Source: Streptomyces sp. AP-93
GTDB lineage: Bacteria > Actinomycetota > Actinomycetes > Streptomycetales > Streptomycetaceae
Direction: 5' to 3'
DNA: 64,000 bases
NCBI RefSeq assembly: GCF_022808175.1
Contig: NZ_JALGBX010000019.1
Location: 124,001 to 188,000 of the forward strand
Below, piece after piece: positions 16,582-24,623 of the stretch (position 1 is its first letter; every line of letters starts with the position of its first letter). The notes beneath the pieces were generated by a model. That model made no database searches. It was not told the origin of the DNA and saw only the letters and a program-made list of their open reading frames with translations. A program made the position numbers and the translations under genes.

Positions 16582-17910
16582 TCAAACCCCGAAGGGGGAC
16601 GGGTACTTGATCGTGCCCGCGGGAACCGGCACCGAATCGTCGAGCACCAGCGCCATCATGGCCTCGTCGGGCACCTCGAAGGGCGCCTTGATCCCGAAGC
16701 GCGAAGCCGGCACGAACCCGAAGCGCGGGTAGTACTCGGGATGCCCGAGGACGAGGACGAGGTTCTCCCCGCGCTCCGCGGCCGCCGCGAGCAGGGCCCG
16801 TACGACCGCGCTGCCGGCGCCCGAGCGCTGGAGCGCGGGAGCGGCGGCCACCGGGGCGAGCGCGAGCGCCCGCGCCCCGTCCACCTCGCACCGGGTCAAC
16901 AGGGCGTGCGCCGCGACCGACCCGTCCGGGTCCTCGGCCACGTAGGAGAGGCCGGGCAGCCAGGCGGCGTCCGCGCGCAGCGCGTCCACGAGGTCGGCCT
17001 CGGCCGGGGTCCCGAAGGCGGCCGAGTTCAGCGCGTGCACGGCGGCCGCGTCCCCGGCCGCCTCGGGGCGGACGGTCCAGGCGCCGCCGTCCCCGGCCGT
17101 GACCGGCCGCAGGACGTAGGCGGTGTACCCGTACTCGTGTCCGTACCGCTCCCGTACGTCGATCTCCTCGCGTACGAAGCCCAGCGCGGCCGCGGCCTCG
17201 GGCCCGGCGGGCTCCGGCGCCCCGGCCACCCGCTCGCCGAGCGGACCGTAGTAGGCGGCCCAGTCGGAGTCGGGCTGGAGGTGGACGCCGAGCACCTGGT
17301 AGCCGGCGGCCTGCACGGATGCCAGGTTCTGGGCGGTGGTGTGCAGCGGGTAGTGCACGTCCCAGAAGGCGCGGGCCCCGGCGGAGGGTTCGTCGACGGT
17401 CCATTCGCACTCGCTCAGCACCAGGGTGCCGCCGGGGGCGAGCAGTCGCTTCCACCGTGCGAGCGCGGTGGCGAAGCCGATGTTGTAGGCGGAGCCCTCG
17501 GCCCAGACGAGGTCGAAGGAACCGTCCGGCCAGGGGAGGTCGCCCATGTCCGCCTTGACGGCGCGGATGCGGTCGGCGAGCCCGCGGGCCGCGGCGGCCG
17601 CACGGAGCTCGTCGAGGAAGCCGTCATTGAGGTCGACGGCGATGACGTCGGCCCCGCGGCCGCCCGCTTCCGCGGCGAGCAGCAGGGCGCTGGGGCCGGG
17701 GCCGCAGCCCAGGTCCAGGGCGCGCGGCCGCTCGGGCAGCGGTCCGCACAGGGACAGCAGGTGGCGGGTGGTCGCCTCGGAACCGGGGGACTGCCGGGGC
17801 AGGCCGCGGTGCAGCGCGAAGAACGCCTCGAAGAAGAGGCTGCTCTGCGTGCCGAAATCGGTGGTGTGGGAGTTGCTGGTGTCAGCGGTGTTGTCGGTGT
17901 GGTCGGTCAA
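16582..17910 (-). CDS. Fusion of class I SAM methyltransferase and GNAT N-acetyltransferase
   Basis: The 442-residue protein has two domains. Residues about 15-275 are a Rossmann-fold methyltransferase (motif I ALDLGCGPGPSALLLA near 64, the SAM-binding acidic loop IAVDLNDGF, and DLVWAEGSAYNIG). Residues about 280-442 are a GNAT domain (WTVRPEAAGDAAAVHAL at its start and the acetyl-CoA loop ALQRSGAGSAVVRALL, ending with HPEYYPRFGF). Each resembles stand-alone proteins, so this is a natural fusion; substrates are unknown. The start is TTG at 17910 with AAGGG upstream, part of a small CCCTT/AAGGG hairpin. A short leader ORF and a palindrome lie just upstream. Confidence 0.82.
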   Translation of the reverse strand: MTDHTDNTADTSNSHTTDFGTQSSLFFEAFFALHRGLPRQSPGSEATTRHLLSLCGPLPERPRALDLGCGPGPSALLLAAEAGGRGADVIAVDLNDGFLDELRAAAAARGLADRIRAVKADMGDLPWPDGSFDLVWAEGSAYNIGFATALARWKRLLAPGGTLVLSECEWTVDEPSAGARAFWDVHYPLHTTAQNLASVQAAGYQVLGVHLQPDSDWAAYYGPLGERVAGAPEPAGPEAAAALGFVREEIDVRERYGHEYGYTAYVLRPVTAGDGGAWTVRPEAAGDAAAVHALNSAAFGTPAEADLVDALRADAAWLPGLSYVAEDPDGSVAAHALLTRCEVDGARALALAPVAAAPALQRSGAGSAVVRALLAAAAERGENLVLVLGHPEYYPRFGFVPASRFGIKAPFEVPDEAMMALVLDDSVPVPAGTIKYPSPFGV

Positions 17911-17958
17911 CGTGAACCCTTGAAAGGGGGCTCCGGCCGACGGGGGTGATCGGTGTGA

Positions 17959-18039
17959 TCAGACCCGGCCGGACGCCCGGAAGGAGAGGGGGATGAACCG
18001 GAGTGCGCTGCGCTGGGCGGCGACGCCTGCGACGGTCAT
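17959..18039 (-). CDS. Putative 26-residue leader peptide upstream of the methyltransferase-GNAT gene
   Basis: An ATG at 18039 follows a strong Shine-Dalgarno (AGAGGTGGGG). It opens a 26-codon frame (MTVAGVAAQRSALRFIPLSF plus ASGRV-type end) that stops 48 bp before the TTG of the fusion gene on the same strand. It is basic and short, and I recognise no family. The good RBS and position suggest a regulatory uORF or leader peptide. The alternative is that it is simply an unannotated small protein or chance. Confidence 0.45.
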   Translation of the reverse strand: MTVAGVAAQRSALRFIPLSFRASGRV

Positions 18040-18063
18040 CAACCCCACCTCTTTCTTTCTTTC

Positions 18064-18080
18064 GTCACATCTCATGTGAC
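18064..18080. promoter_or_regulatory. Palindromic operator candidate
   Basis: GTCACAT and its exact complement ATGTGAC flank a 3-nt centre, giving a 17-bp dyad 25 bp upstream of the leader ORF of the methyltransferase-GNAT gene. Size and symmetry fit a dimeric repressor site (TetR, ArsR or MarR type). No regulator gene is adjacent. Confidence 0.5.
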
Positions 18081-18340
18081 ATTCGGGCGATTAGGACGCT
18101 TTGGCGGAACTCGTACACGTCTGCGGCCAGCTTAACAGCAGCGGTGCCGACAGCGGTTTGTGATCGCTCCTCCCGATCGTCAATGATGATCGGCACAGGG
18201 TCGACAGGCCCGTGATTTTCGGCTTATCGGGGCGTAAACAGGCGGTGAACCCCTGCTTCCGTTCATCCGATAGCCTCTGCCGACGTGCTGCCGGCCCACC
18301 CGGCGATCGTTACCCGTGTGCGTGCAAGGAGTGAGTTCGT
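18081..18340. other. Intergenic region between divergent operons
   Basis: This roughly 260-bp stretch separates the palindrome from the polyol-phosphate operon. It is less GC-rich than its surroundings. A TAGCCT -10-like hexamer lies at 18271-18276, but I see no convincing -35. AAGGAG at 18326-18331 is the Shine-Dalgarno for the downstream gene. No gene is seen. Confidence 0.4.
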
Positions 18341-20128
18341 CTGCCGACCGTCATCCTTACCGGCCTGCCGGTGCCCGGATCAGCGCTCGCCGACGAGCTG
18401 CGCTCCCTCGGCTTCGAGGTCCGCCCCGCGGCCACCCCGTCGGACACCGCCGCCGCGCTGGCGCTCGTACCCGCGGACCAGCGGGTGGCCGTCGTGGACG
18501 GGGAGTTCGTCGGGCACGTGCACGCGCTGCGGCTCGCGCTGACCGACCCGCGGTTCGACGCCTGCGCCGTCACCGGGGCCCTCGCCGTACAGTCCGGCGC
18601 CCGCGCGGCCCTGGACCGGGCCGCCGCGCTCGACGCGTCCGCCCCCGCGGGCGACGGCCCGTCCCCCGACCGGCTCGCCGCCGTCGTCGAGGCCGCCGGC
18701 ACCCCCGTGCACCGCCCCGAGCTGGGCACCCTCGTCGCCGCCGTGCCCGCCACGACCGCCGAGCGCCGGGAGGCCGCCGCCGCCGTCGCGTCCGTCGACG
18801 ACGAGGCCGTCCGGCTGCGCACCGCCGTGAAGTCCCGCGACGGGTTCTTCACCACCTTCTTCATCAGCCCGTACTCGCGCTACATCGCCCGCTGGTGCGC
18901 GCGCCGCGGACTGACCCCCAACCAGGTCACCACCGCCTCGCTGGTCACCGCGCTGATCGCGGCCGGCTGCGCCGCCACGGGCGACCGCTGGGGCTACGTG
19001 GCCTCCGGCGTGCTCCTCCTCGTCTCCTTCGTCCTGGACTGCACGGACGGGCAGCTCGCCCGCTACTCGCTCCAGTACTCGACGATGGGCGCCTGGCTCG
19101 ACGCCACCTTCGACCGCGCGAAGGAGTACTCCTTCTACGCGGGCCTCGCGCTCGGCGCGGCCCGCAACGGCGACGACGTCTGGGCCCTGGCCCTAGGCGC
19201 CATGATCTTGATGACCTGCCGGCACGTGGTGGACTTCTCCTTCAACGAGGCCAACCACGACGCCACGGCAAACACGAGTCCCACGGCGGCCCTGTCCGAC
19301 AAACTCGACAGCCGGGGCTGGACGGTCTGGGTCCGGCGCATGATCATCCTGCCGATCGGCGAGCGCTGGGCCATGATCGCGGTGCTGACCGCCGTGACGA
19401 CCCCCCGGATCGTCTTCTACGCCCTGCTCGTCGGCTGCGCCTTCGGCGCGCTGTACACCACCGCCGGCCGGGTCCTGCGCTCGCTGACCCGCAAGGCGAC
19501 CCGTACCGACCGGGCCGCGCAGGCGCTGGCCGACCTCGCCGACTCGGGCCCGCTCGCCGAGCTGATCATCCGCCTGACGCCCCGCCCACAGCGGCTTCCC
19601 CTGCTGTTCGCAGCCGCGGGTGCGGCCCTGATCGTGGCTGCCGCCTGGATCGAGCCCTTCGGCTCCTGGACAGTTGTCTTCGCCGGGTTCCTCTACGCCG
19701 TCGTGAGCGGCAGCGCGGTCGCGCGGCCCCTCAAGGGCGCCCTCGACTGGCTGCTTCCGCCGTTGTTCCGCGCCGCCGAGTACGTGACGGTCCTCGCCCT
19801 CGCCGTCAAGGCCGACGTCCCCGGGGCCCTCCCGGCGGCATTCGGACTGGTCGCGGCGGTCGCCTACCATCACTACGACACGGTCTACCGCATCCGCGGT
19901 GGCACCGGCGCGCCCCCGCACTGGCTGGTGCGGACGATCGGCGGGCACGAAGGCCGGATCTTGTTGATCACGGTCATGGCCGCCGTCCTGGCGTCGCGCG
20001 CCGTGGACTTCCCCGTCGCGGTCACGGCCCTCGCCGTGTTCGTGGCACTCGTGGTGCTCGTGGAGAGCATCCGCTTCTGGGTGTCCTCCGGGGCACCCGC
20101 CGTACATGACGAAGGAGAACCAGCATGA
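18341..20128 (+). CDS. CDP-alcohol phosphotransferase with N-terminal extension (DUF5941-type), CTG start
   Basis: About 595 residues. A soluble N-terminal part (1-150) begins PTVILTGLPVPG. A CDP-alcohol phosphatidyltransferase domain follows, with all signature acids present (DCTDGQLARYSLQYSTMG then D-xxx-D in LDATFD), and several more membrane spans run to the C-terminus. Family members move a CMP-linked phospho-alcohol onto a second alcohol. The frame is open only from 18335; the sole plausible start with a Shine-Dalgarno (AAGGAG, 9 nt away) is CTG 18341, otherwise GTG 18371. First gene of a seven-gene coupled operon; it overlaps the nucleotidyltransferase by 4 bp. The N-terminal part may be a degenerate nucleotidyltransferase fold, as in fused CDP-inositol enzymes (inference). 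Confidence 0.78.
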   Translation: MPTVILTGLPVPGSALADELRSLGFEVRPAATPSDTAAALALVPADQRVAVVDGEFVGHVHALRLALTDPRFDACAVTGALAVQSGARAALDRAAALDASAPAGDGPSPDRLAAVVEAAGTPVHRPELGTLVAAVPATTAERREAAAAVASVDDEAVRLRTAVKSRDGFFTTFFISPYSRYIARWCARRGLTPNQVTTASLVTALIAAGCAATGDRWGYVASGVLLLVSFVLDCTDGQLARYSLQYSTMGAWLDATFDRAKEYSFYAGLALGAARNGDDVWALALGAMILMTCRHVVDFSFNEANHDATANTSPTAALSDKLDSRGWTVWVRRMIILPIGERWAMIAVLTAVTTPRIVFYALLVGCAFGALYTTAGRVLRSLTRKATRTDRAAQALADLADSGPLAELIIRLTPRPQRLPLLFAAAGAALIVAAAWIEPFGSWTVVFAGFLYAVVSGSAVARPLKGALDWLLPPLFRAAEYVTVLALAVKADVPGALPAAFGLVAAVAYHHYDTVYRIRGGTGAPPHWLVRTIGGHEGRILLITVMAAVLASRAVDFPVAVTALAVFVALVVLVESIRFWVSSGAPAVHDEGEPA

Positions 20129-20877
20129 TCGGCCTCGTCCTCGCTGCCGGAGCCGGACGCCGCCTGCGTCCCTACACCGACACCCTGCCCAAGGCCCTCG
20201 TGCCCGTCGGACCCGAAGGGGACGAGGAGAGCATCACGGTCCTCGACCTGACGCTCGGCAACTTCGCCGAGGTCGGCCTGACCGAGGTCGCCATCGTCGT
20301 CGGCTACCGCAAGGAAGCCGTGTACGAGCGCCGCGAGGCGCTGGAGGCCAAGTACGGCGTCAAGATCACGCTGATCGACAACGACAAGGCCGAGGAGTGG
20401 AACAACGCCTACTCCCTGTGGTGCGCCCGTGACGTCCTGGGGCAGGGTGTGATCCTCGCCAACGGCGACACCGTCCACCCCGTCTCCGTCGAGAAGACGC
20501 TGCTCGCCGCCCGCGGCAACGGGCAGAAGATCATCCTCGCCCTCGACACGGTCAAGAACCTGGCCGACGAGGAGATGAAGGTCATCACCGACGGCGAGAA
20601 GGGTGTCCGGCGCATCACCAAGCTGATGGACCCGGCCACCGCGACCGGCGAGTACATCGGCGTCACCCTCATCGAGCCGGAGGCCGCCGAGGCGCTGGCC
20701 GAGGCTCTGAAGACCACCTTCGAGCGCGACCCCGACCTCTACTACGAGGACGGCTACCAGCAGCTCGTCAACGACGGTTTCACCATCGACGTGGCCCCCA
20801 TCGGTGATGTCAAGTGGGTCGAGATCGACAACCACGACGACCTCGCCAAGGGCCGGACGATCGCATGCCAGTACTGA
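20125..20877 (+). CDS. Nucleotidyltransferase (phosphocholine-cytidylyltransferase-like)
   Basis: This 250-residue NTP_transferase enzyme starts IGLVLAAGAGRRLRPYTDTLPKAL (read in parts), the nucleotide-binding loop of sugar-phosphate nucleotidyltransferases. It has the metal-binding GDTVHP and a C-terminal WVEIDNHDDL, where the EID motif is characteristic of LicC/phosphocholine- or inositol-phosphate cytidylyltransferases. It probably makes a CDP-activated polyol phosphate used by the CDP-alcohol transferases beside it. The start is an ATG overlapping the preceding stop by 4 bp; its end overlaps the dehydrogenase by 13 bp. Substrate inferred from context only. Confidence 0.82.
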   Translation: MIGLVLAAGAGRRLRPYTDTLPKALVPVGPEGDEESITVLDLTLGNFAEVGLTEVAIVVGYRKEAVYERREALEAKYGVKITLIDNDKAEEWNNAYSLWCARDVLGQGVILANGDTVHPVSVEKTLLAARGNGQKIILALDTVKNLADEEMKVITDGEKGVRRITKLMDPATATGEYIGVTLIEPEAAEALAEALKTTFERDPDLYYEDGYQQLVNDGFTIDVAPIGDVKWVEIDNHDDLAKGRTIACQY

Positions 20878-21926
20878 CGAGGCTCATCCCCTCGCCCGTC
20901 GTCGTCGACATCAGCCGCGGCGCGATGGACGATCTGGCCGGCCTCCTGGCCGACCAGCGCGTCTCCGCGTCCGGCAAGCTCGCGATCGCCATCAGCGGCG
21001 GCTCCGGCGCGGTGCTCCGCGCCAAGCTGGAGCCCGTGCTGCCGCACGCCGACTGGTACCCCGTCGTCGACGGGACCATCGACTCCGCGGTCAAGCTCGC
21101 CGACGACATAAAGGGACGCCGCTACGACGCCGTCGTGGGCCTGGGCGGCGGAAAGATCATCGACGTGGCGAAGTACGCCGCGGCGCGGGTCGGGCTCGCC
21201 ATGGTGGCCGTCGCCACCAACCTCTCGCACGACGGCATCTGCTCGCCGGTGTCCATCCTGGACAACGACAACGGCCGCGGCTCCTACGGCGTGCCCATGC
21301 CGATCGCGATGGTCGTCGACCTCGACGTCATCCGCGAGGCCCCGGCGCGGTTCGTCCGCGCGGGCATCGGCGACGCGATCTCCAACATCTCGGCCATCGC
21401 CGACTGGGAGCTCTCGCACCGCCTCAACGGCGAGCCCGTCGACGGTCTGGCCGCCGCCATGGCCCGTACCGCGGGCGAGTCCGTACTGCGCCACCCCGGC
21501 GGGGTCGGCGACGACGAGTTCCTCACCGTGCTGGCCGAGGCGCTCGTCCTCTCCGGCATCGCCATGGCGATCAGCGGGGACACCCGCCCCTCGTCCGGCG
21601 CCTGCCACGAGATCAGCCACGCCTTCGACCTGCTCTACCCGGGACGCTCCGCGCTCCACGGGGAGCAGGTCGGCATCGGCGCGGCCTTCGCCATGCACCT
21701 GCGGGGGGACACGGACAAGTCCGAGCTCTTCGTCCAGGTGCTGCGCGGTCACGGGCTGCCCGTGCTGCCCGAGGAGATCGGGTTCAGCGTGGACGAGTTC
21801 GTCGCGGCGGTCGAGTACGCCCCCCAGACCCGTCCGGGACGCTTCACGATCCTGGAGCACCTCAACCTGTCCGCCGCCGAGATCAGGGACGCTTACGCCG
21901 ACTATGCCAAGACCATCCGTAGCTGA
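20865..21926 (+). CDS. Glycerol-1-phosphate-dehydrogenase-like enzyme (iron-containing ADH fold)
   Basis: A 353-residue member of the EgsA/AraM-type dehydrogenases. It has the cofactor loop VVGLGGGKIIDVAKYAA, the metal-ligand region TNLSHDGICSPVS (Asp) and the His ligand segment SGACHEISHAFDLL. Enzymes of this group reduce dihydroxyacetone phosphate to sn-glycerol-1-phosphate, the archaeal-type stereoisomer also used by some bacteria. Here it would supply a polyol phosphate to the adjacent cytidylyltransferase. Start at ATG 20865, inside the 3' end of the upstream gene, so translation is coupled. Substrate specificity is inferred from family motifs. Confidence 0.8.
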   Translation: MPVLTRLIPSPVVVDISRGAMDDLAGLLADQRVSASGKLAIAISGGSGAVLRAKLEPVLPHADWYPVVDGTIDSAVKLADDIKGRRYDAVVGLGGGKIIDVAKYAAARVGLAMVAVATNLSHDGICSPVSILDNDNGRGSYGVPMPIAMVVDLDVIREAPARFVRAGIGDAISNISAIADWELSHRLNGEPVDGLAAAMARTAGESVLRHPGGVGDDEFLTVLAEALVLSGIAMAISGDTRPSSGACHEISHAFDLLYPGRSALHGEQVGIGAAFAMHLRGDTDKSELFVQVLRGHGLPVLPEEIGFSVDEFVAAVEYAPQTRPGRFTILEHLNLSAAEIRDAYADYAKTIRS

Positions 21927-22683
21927 ACTCCGGCCCGTCGTTCACCCGGCGGGCGTCAAGGACCGGGTCAGCGGCGAGCACTGGGGCGGGCGCCTCTACA
22001 TGCGCGAGATCTCCCTGCGCATCACCCGCCTCCTGGTCACCACCAAGGTCACGCCGAACCAGCTGACCTACGTGATGACCCTCGCCGGAGTCCTCGCCGC
22101 CCCGGCCCTGCTGGTGCCGGGCGTCTGGGGCGCCGTCCTCGGCGTGGTCGCGGTCCAGATGTACCTGCTGCTCGACTGCGTCGACGGCGAGGTCGCCCGC
22201 TGGAAGAAGCAGTTCTCGCTGTCCGGGGTCTACCTGGACAGGGTCGGTGCGTACCTGTGCGACGCGGCGGTGCTCGTCGGCTTCGGCCTGCGCGCCTCCG
22301 ACCTGTGGGGCAGCGGGCGCATCGACTGGCTGTGGGCCTTCCTGGGCACCCTCGCGGCGCTCGGCGCGATCCTGATCAAGGCCGAGACCGACCTGGTGGG
22401 CGTCGCCCGCCACCAGGCCGGCAAGCCCGTGGTCCAGGACGCGGCGGCCACCCCCCGCTCGTCCGGCATGGCGCTCGCCCGCCGGGCCGCCGCCGCGCTC
22501 AAGTTCCACCGCCTGGTCCTCGGCATCGAGGCCTCGCTGCTCATCCTGGTGCTGGCCGTCCTGGACCAGGTCCGCGGCGACCTGTACTTCTCCCGCCTCG
22601 GCGTCGCGGTGCTCGCGGGCATCGCCCTGCTGCAGACGGTGCTGCACCTGGTGTCGGTCCTGGCCTCCAGCAGGCTCAAGTGA
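21904..22683 (+). CDS. CDP-alcohol phosphotransferase, variant lacking the last motif aspartate
   Basis: This 259-residue membrane enzyme has five to six spans. The CDP-alcohol motif is mostly intact: DCVDGEVAR, then the spaced Gly and third Asp in SGVYLDRVGA. The fourth Asp, expected four residues after the third, is Ala (D-R-V-G-A), and another Asp occurs five residues later (LCD). In the classical family the last Asp is the proposed general base, so this copy may use a different residue or substrate. It overlaps the dehydrogenase by 23 bp and the next gene by 4 bp, firmly inside the operon. Confidence 0.8.
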   Translation: MPRPSVAELRPVVHPAGVKDRVSGEHWGGRLYMREISLRITRLLVTTKVTPNQLTYVMTLAGVLAAPALLVPGVWGAVLGVVAVQMYLLLDCVDGEVARWKKQFSLSGVYLDRVGAYLCDAAVLVGFGLRASDLWGSGRIDWLWAFLGTLAALGAILIKAETDLVGVARHQAGKPVVQDAAATPRSSGMALARRAAAALKFHRLVLGIEASLLILVLAVLDQVRGDLYFSRLGVAVLAGIALLQTVLHLVSVLASSRLK

Positions 22684-23597
22684 CGGCGCCGCTGCGGCTG
22701 GGCGCCGTCATCATCACCATGGGCAACCGCCCGGACGAGCTCAAGGCGCTCCTCGACTCGGTGGCCCGGCAGGACGGGGCCCCGGTCGAGGTGGTCGTCG
22801 TGGGCCAGGGCGTACGGCTCACCGGCCTGGCGGATCCGGCGGCGGGCGTGCGCACCGTCGAGCTGCCCGAGAACCTGGGCATCCCGGGCGGGCGCAACGT
22901 CGGCATCGAGGCCTTCCGCACCGCGGGCGCGGGCGCCGGCGGCTCGGACGGCTTCGACGCGGACGTCCTGCTCTTCCTGGACGACGACGGCCTGCTGGAG
23001 CGCACCGACACCGCCGAGCTGTGCCGGCAGGCGTTCACCGAGGACCCCGAGCTGGGCATCGTCAGCTTCCGGATCGCCGATCCGCAGACCGGCGAGACCC
23101 AGCGCAGGCACGTCCCGAGGCTGCGGGCCGCCGACCCGATGCGCTCCTCGCGCGTGACCACCTTCCTGGGCGGCGCCAACGCCGTCCGCACGAAGGTGTT
23201 CGAACAGGTCGGAGACCTTCCCGGGCAGTTCTTCTACGCGCACGAGGAGACCGATCTCGCCTGGCGGGCGCTCGACGCCGGGTGGCTGATCGACTACCGG
23301 GCGGACATGGTGCTCCTGCACCCGGCCACGGCCCCCTCCCGGCACGCGGTCTACCACCGTATGGTGGCCCGCAACCGGGTGTGGCTGGCCCGCCGCAACC
23401 TGCCCGCCCCGCTGGTCCCGGTCTACGTGGGCGTGTGGCTTCTGCTGACGCTCCTGCGCAAGCCCTCGGGGCCCGCGCTCAAGGCCTGGTTCGGCGGCTT
23501 CAAGGAGGGCTGGACCACCTCGTGCGGCCCCCGGCGCCCCATGAAATGGCGTACGGTCTGGCGGCTGACCCGGCTGGGCAGACCGCCTGTCATCTGA
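22680..23597 (+). CDS. Family 2 glycosyltransferase
   Basis: A 305-residue GT-A fold glycosyltransferase. AVIITMGNRPDELKALLDSV opens the nucleotide-binding domain, ENLGIPGGRNVGIEAF follows, and LLFLDDDGLLE carries the metal-binding DXD. The acceptor region contains FYAHEETDLAWRALDAGW, the ED-type catalytic base motif of GT2 enzymes. A hydrophobic C-terminal helix (VPVYVGVWLLLTLLRK) suggests membrane association. The start is GTG 22680 overlapping the upstream TGA (GTGA). It probably decorates the polyol-phosphate product of this operon before export; donor and acceptor are unknown. Confidence 0.85.
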   Translation: MTAPLRLGAVIITMGNRPDELKALLDSVARQDGAPVEVVVVGQGVRLTGLADPAAGVRTVELPENLGIPGGRNVGIEAFRTAGAGAGGSDGFDADVLLFLDDDGLLERTDTAELCRQAFTEDPELGIVSFRIADPQTGETQRRHVPRLRAADPMRSSRVTTFLGGANAVRTKVFEQVGDLPGQFFYAHEETDLAWRALDAGWLIDYRADMVLLHPATAPSRHAVYHRMVARNRVWLARRNLPAPLVPVYVGVWLLLTLLRKPSGPALKAWFGGFKEGWTTSCGPRRPMKWRTVWRLTRLGRPPVI

Positions 23598-23693
23598 CAC
23601 GTCCGGGTCTGAGACCATGGCGCGATCACGAACCGATCGACTCAGGCCCGATGCCACCTTCTCCCGCATCATGAAGACGGAAAGTTTCATCTT

Positions 23694-24623
23694 GTGAGTG
23701 ACACAACCCAGGACGGAACCCTTGCCACGAGCAAGCGGCCGTCCGAAGACGCCGGGCTGAGCCCCGCGGAGCTCGCCGGGAAGTACGGCCTGTCCGTCAG
23801 CGGGGCCCGGCCGGGCCTGGTCCCGTACGTGCGCCAGCTCTGGGAGCGGCGCCACTTCATCCTCGCGTTCTCCCGGGCCAAGCTGATGGCCCAGTACAGC
23901 CAGGCGAAGCTCGGCCAGATCTGGCAGGTGGCGACCCCCCTGCTGAACGCGCTGGTCTACTACCTGATCTTCGGGCTGATCCTGGACGCCGGCAAGGGCA
24001 TCGCCAAGGAGGACTACATCCCCTTCCTGGTGATCGGCGTCTTCGTCTTCACCTTCACGCAGTCCTCGCTGATGGCGGGCGTCAGGGCGATCCCGGCCAA
24101 CATCGGCCTGGTCCGCGCCCTGCACTTCCCGCGCGCCTCGCTGCCGATCTCCTTCTCGCTGCAGCAGCTCCAGCAGCTGATGTTCTCGATGATCGTCGTG
24201 TTCGTGGTCGCGATCGGATTCGGCAACTACCCGAGCCTGTCGTGGCTGCTCGTGCTCCCGGCGCTGGTCCTCCAGTTCGCCTTCAACACCGGCCTCGCCC
24301 TGATCTTCGCCCGGATGGGTTCCAAGACCCCCGACCTCGCGCAGCTCATGCCGTTCGTCACGCGGACGTGGATGTACGCCTCCGGCGTCATGTTCTCGAT
24401 CAAGGCGATGCTCGAGGACAAGCCCGCGTGGATCGCGGACGTGCTGCAGTGGAACCCGGCCGCGATCTACATGGACCTGATCCGCTTCGCGCTCATCGAC
24501 GGGTACGGCCGGGAGAACCTGCCGCCCCACGTCTGGGCCTTCGCCGTCGGCTGGGCGGTCCTGATCGGACTCGGCGGATTCGTGTACTTCTGGAAGGCTG
24601 AGGAGCGTTACGGCCGTGGCTGA
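23694..24623 (+). CDS. ABC-2 type polysaccharide export permease (Wzm/TagG-like)
   Basis: This 309-residue protein has a cytosolic N-terminus with an amphipathic segment (LWERRHFILAFSRAKLMAQYSQAKLG, read in parts) and six membrane spans, as in ABC-2 permeases that export O-antigen or teichoic acid (Wzm, TagG). GTG 23694 follows a GGAAAG Shine-Dalgarno. It overlaps the ATPase gene by 8 bp. The 96-bp gap after the glycosyltransferase is the only real gap in the operon and could hold an internal promoter. It implies that the operon's product is a lipid-linked glycan or glycolipid moved across the membrane. Confidence 0.87.
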   Translation: MSDTTQDGTLATSKRPSEDAGLSPAELAGKYGLSVSGARPGLVPYVRQLWERRHFILAFSRAKLMAQYSQAKLGQIWQVATPLLNALVYYLIFGLILDAGKGIAKEDYIPFLVIGVFVFTFTQSSLMAGVRAIPANIGLVRALHFPRASLPISFSLQQLQQLMFSMIVVFVVAIGFGNYPSLSWLLVLPALVLQFAFNTGLALIFARMGSKTPDLAQLMPFVTRTWMYASGVMFSIKAMLEDKPAWIADVLQWNPAAIYMDLIRFALIDGYGRENLPPHVWAFAVGWAVLIGLGGFVYFWKAEERYGRG

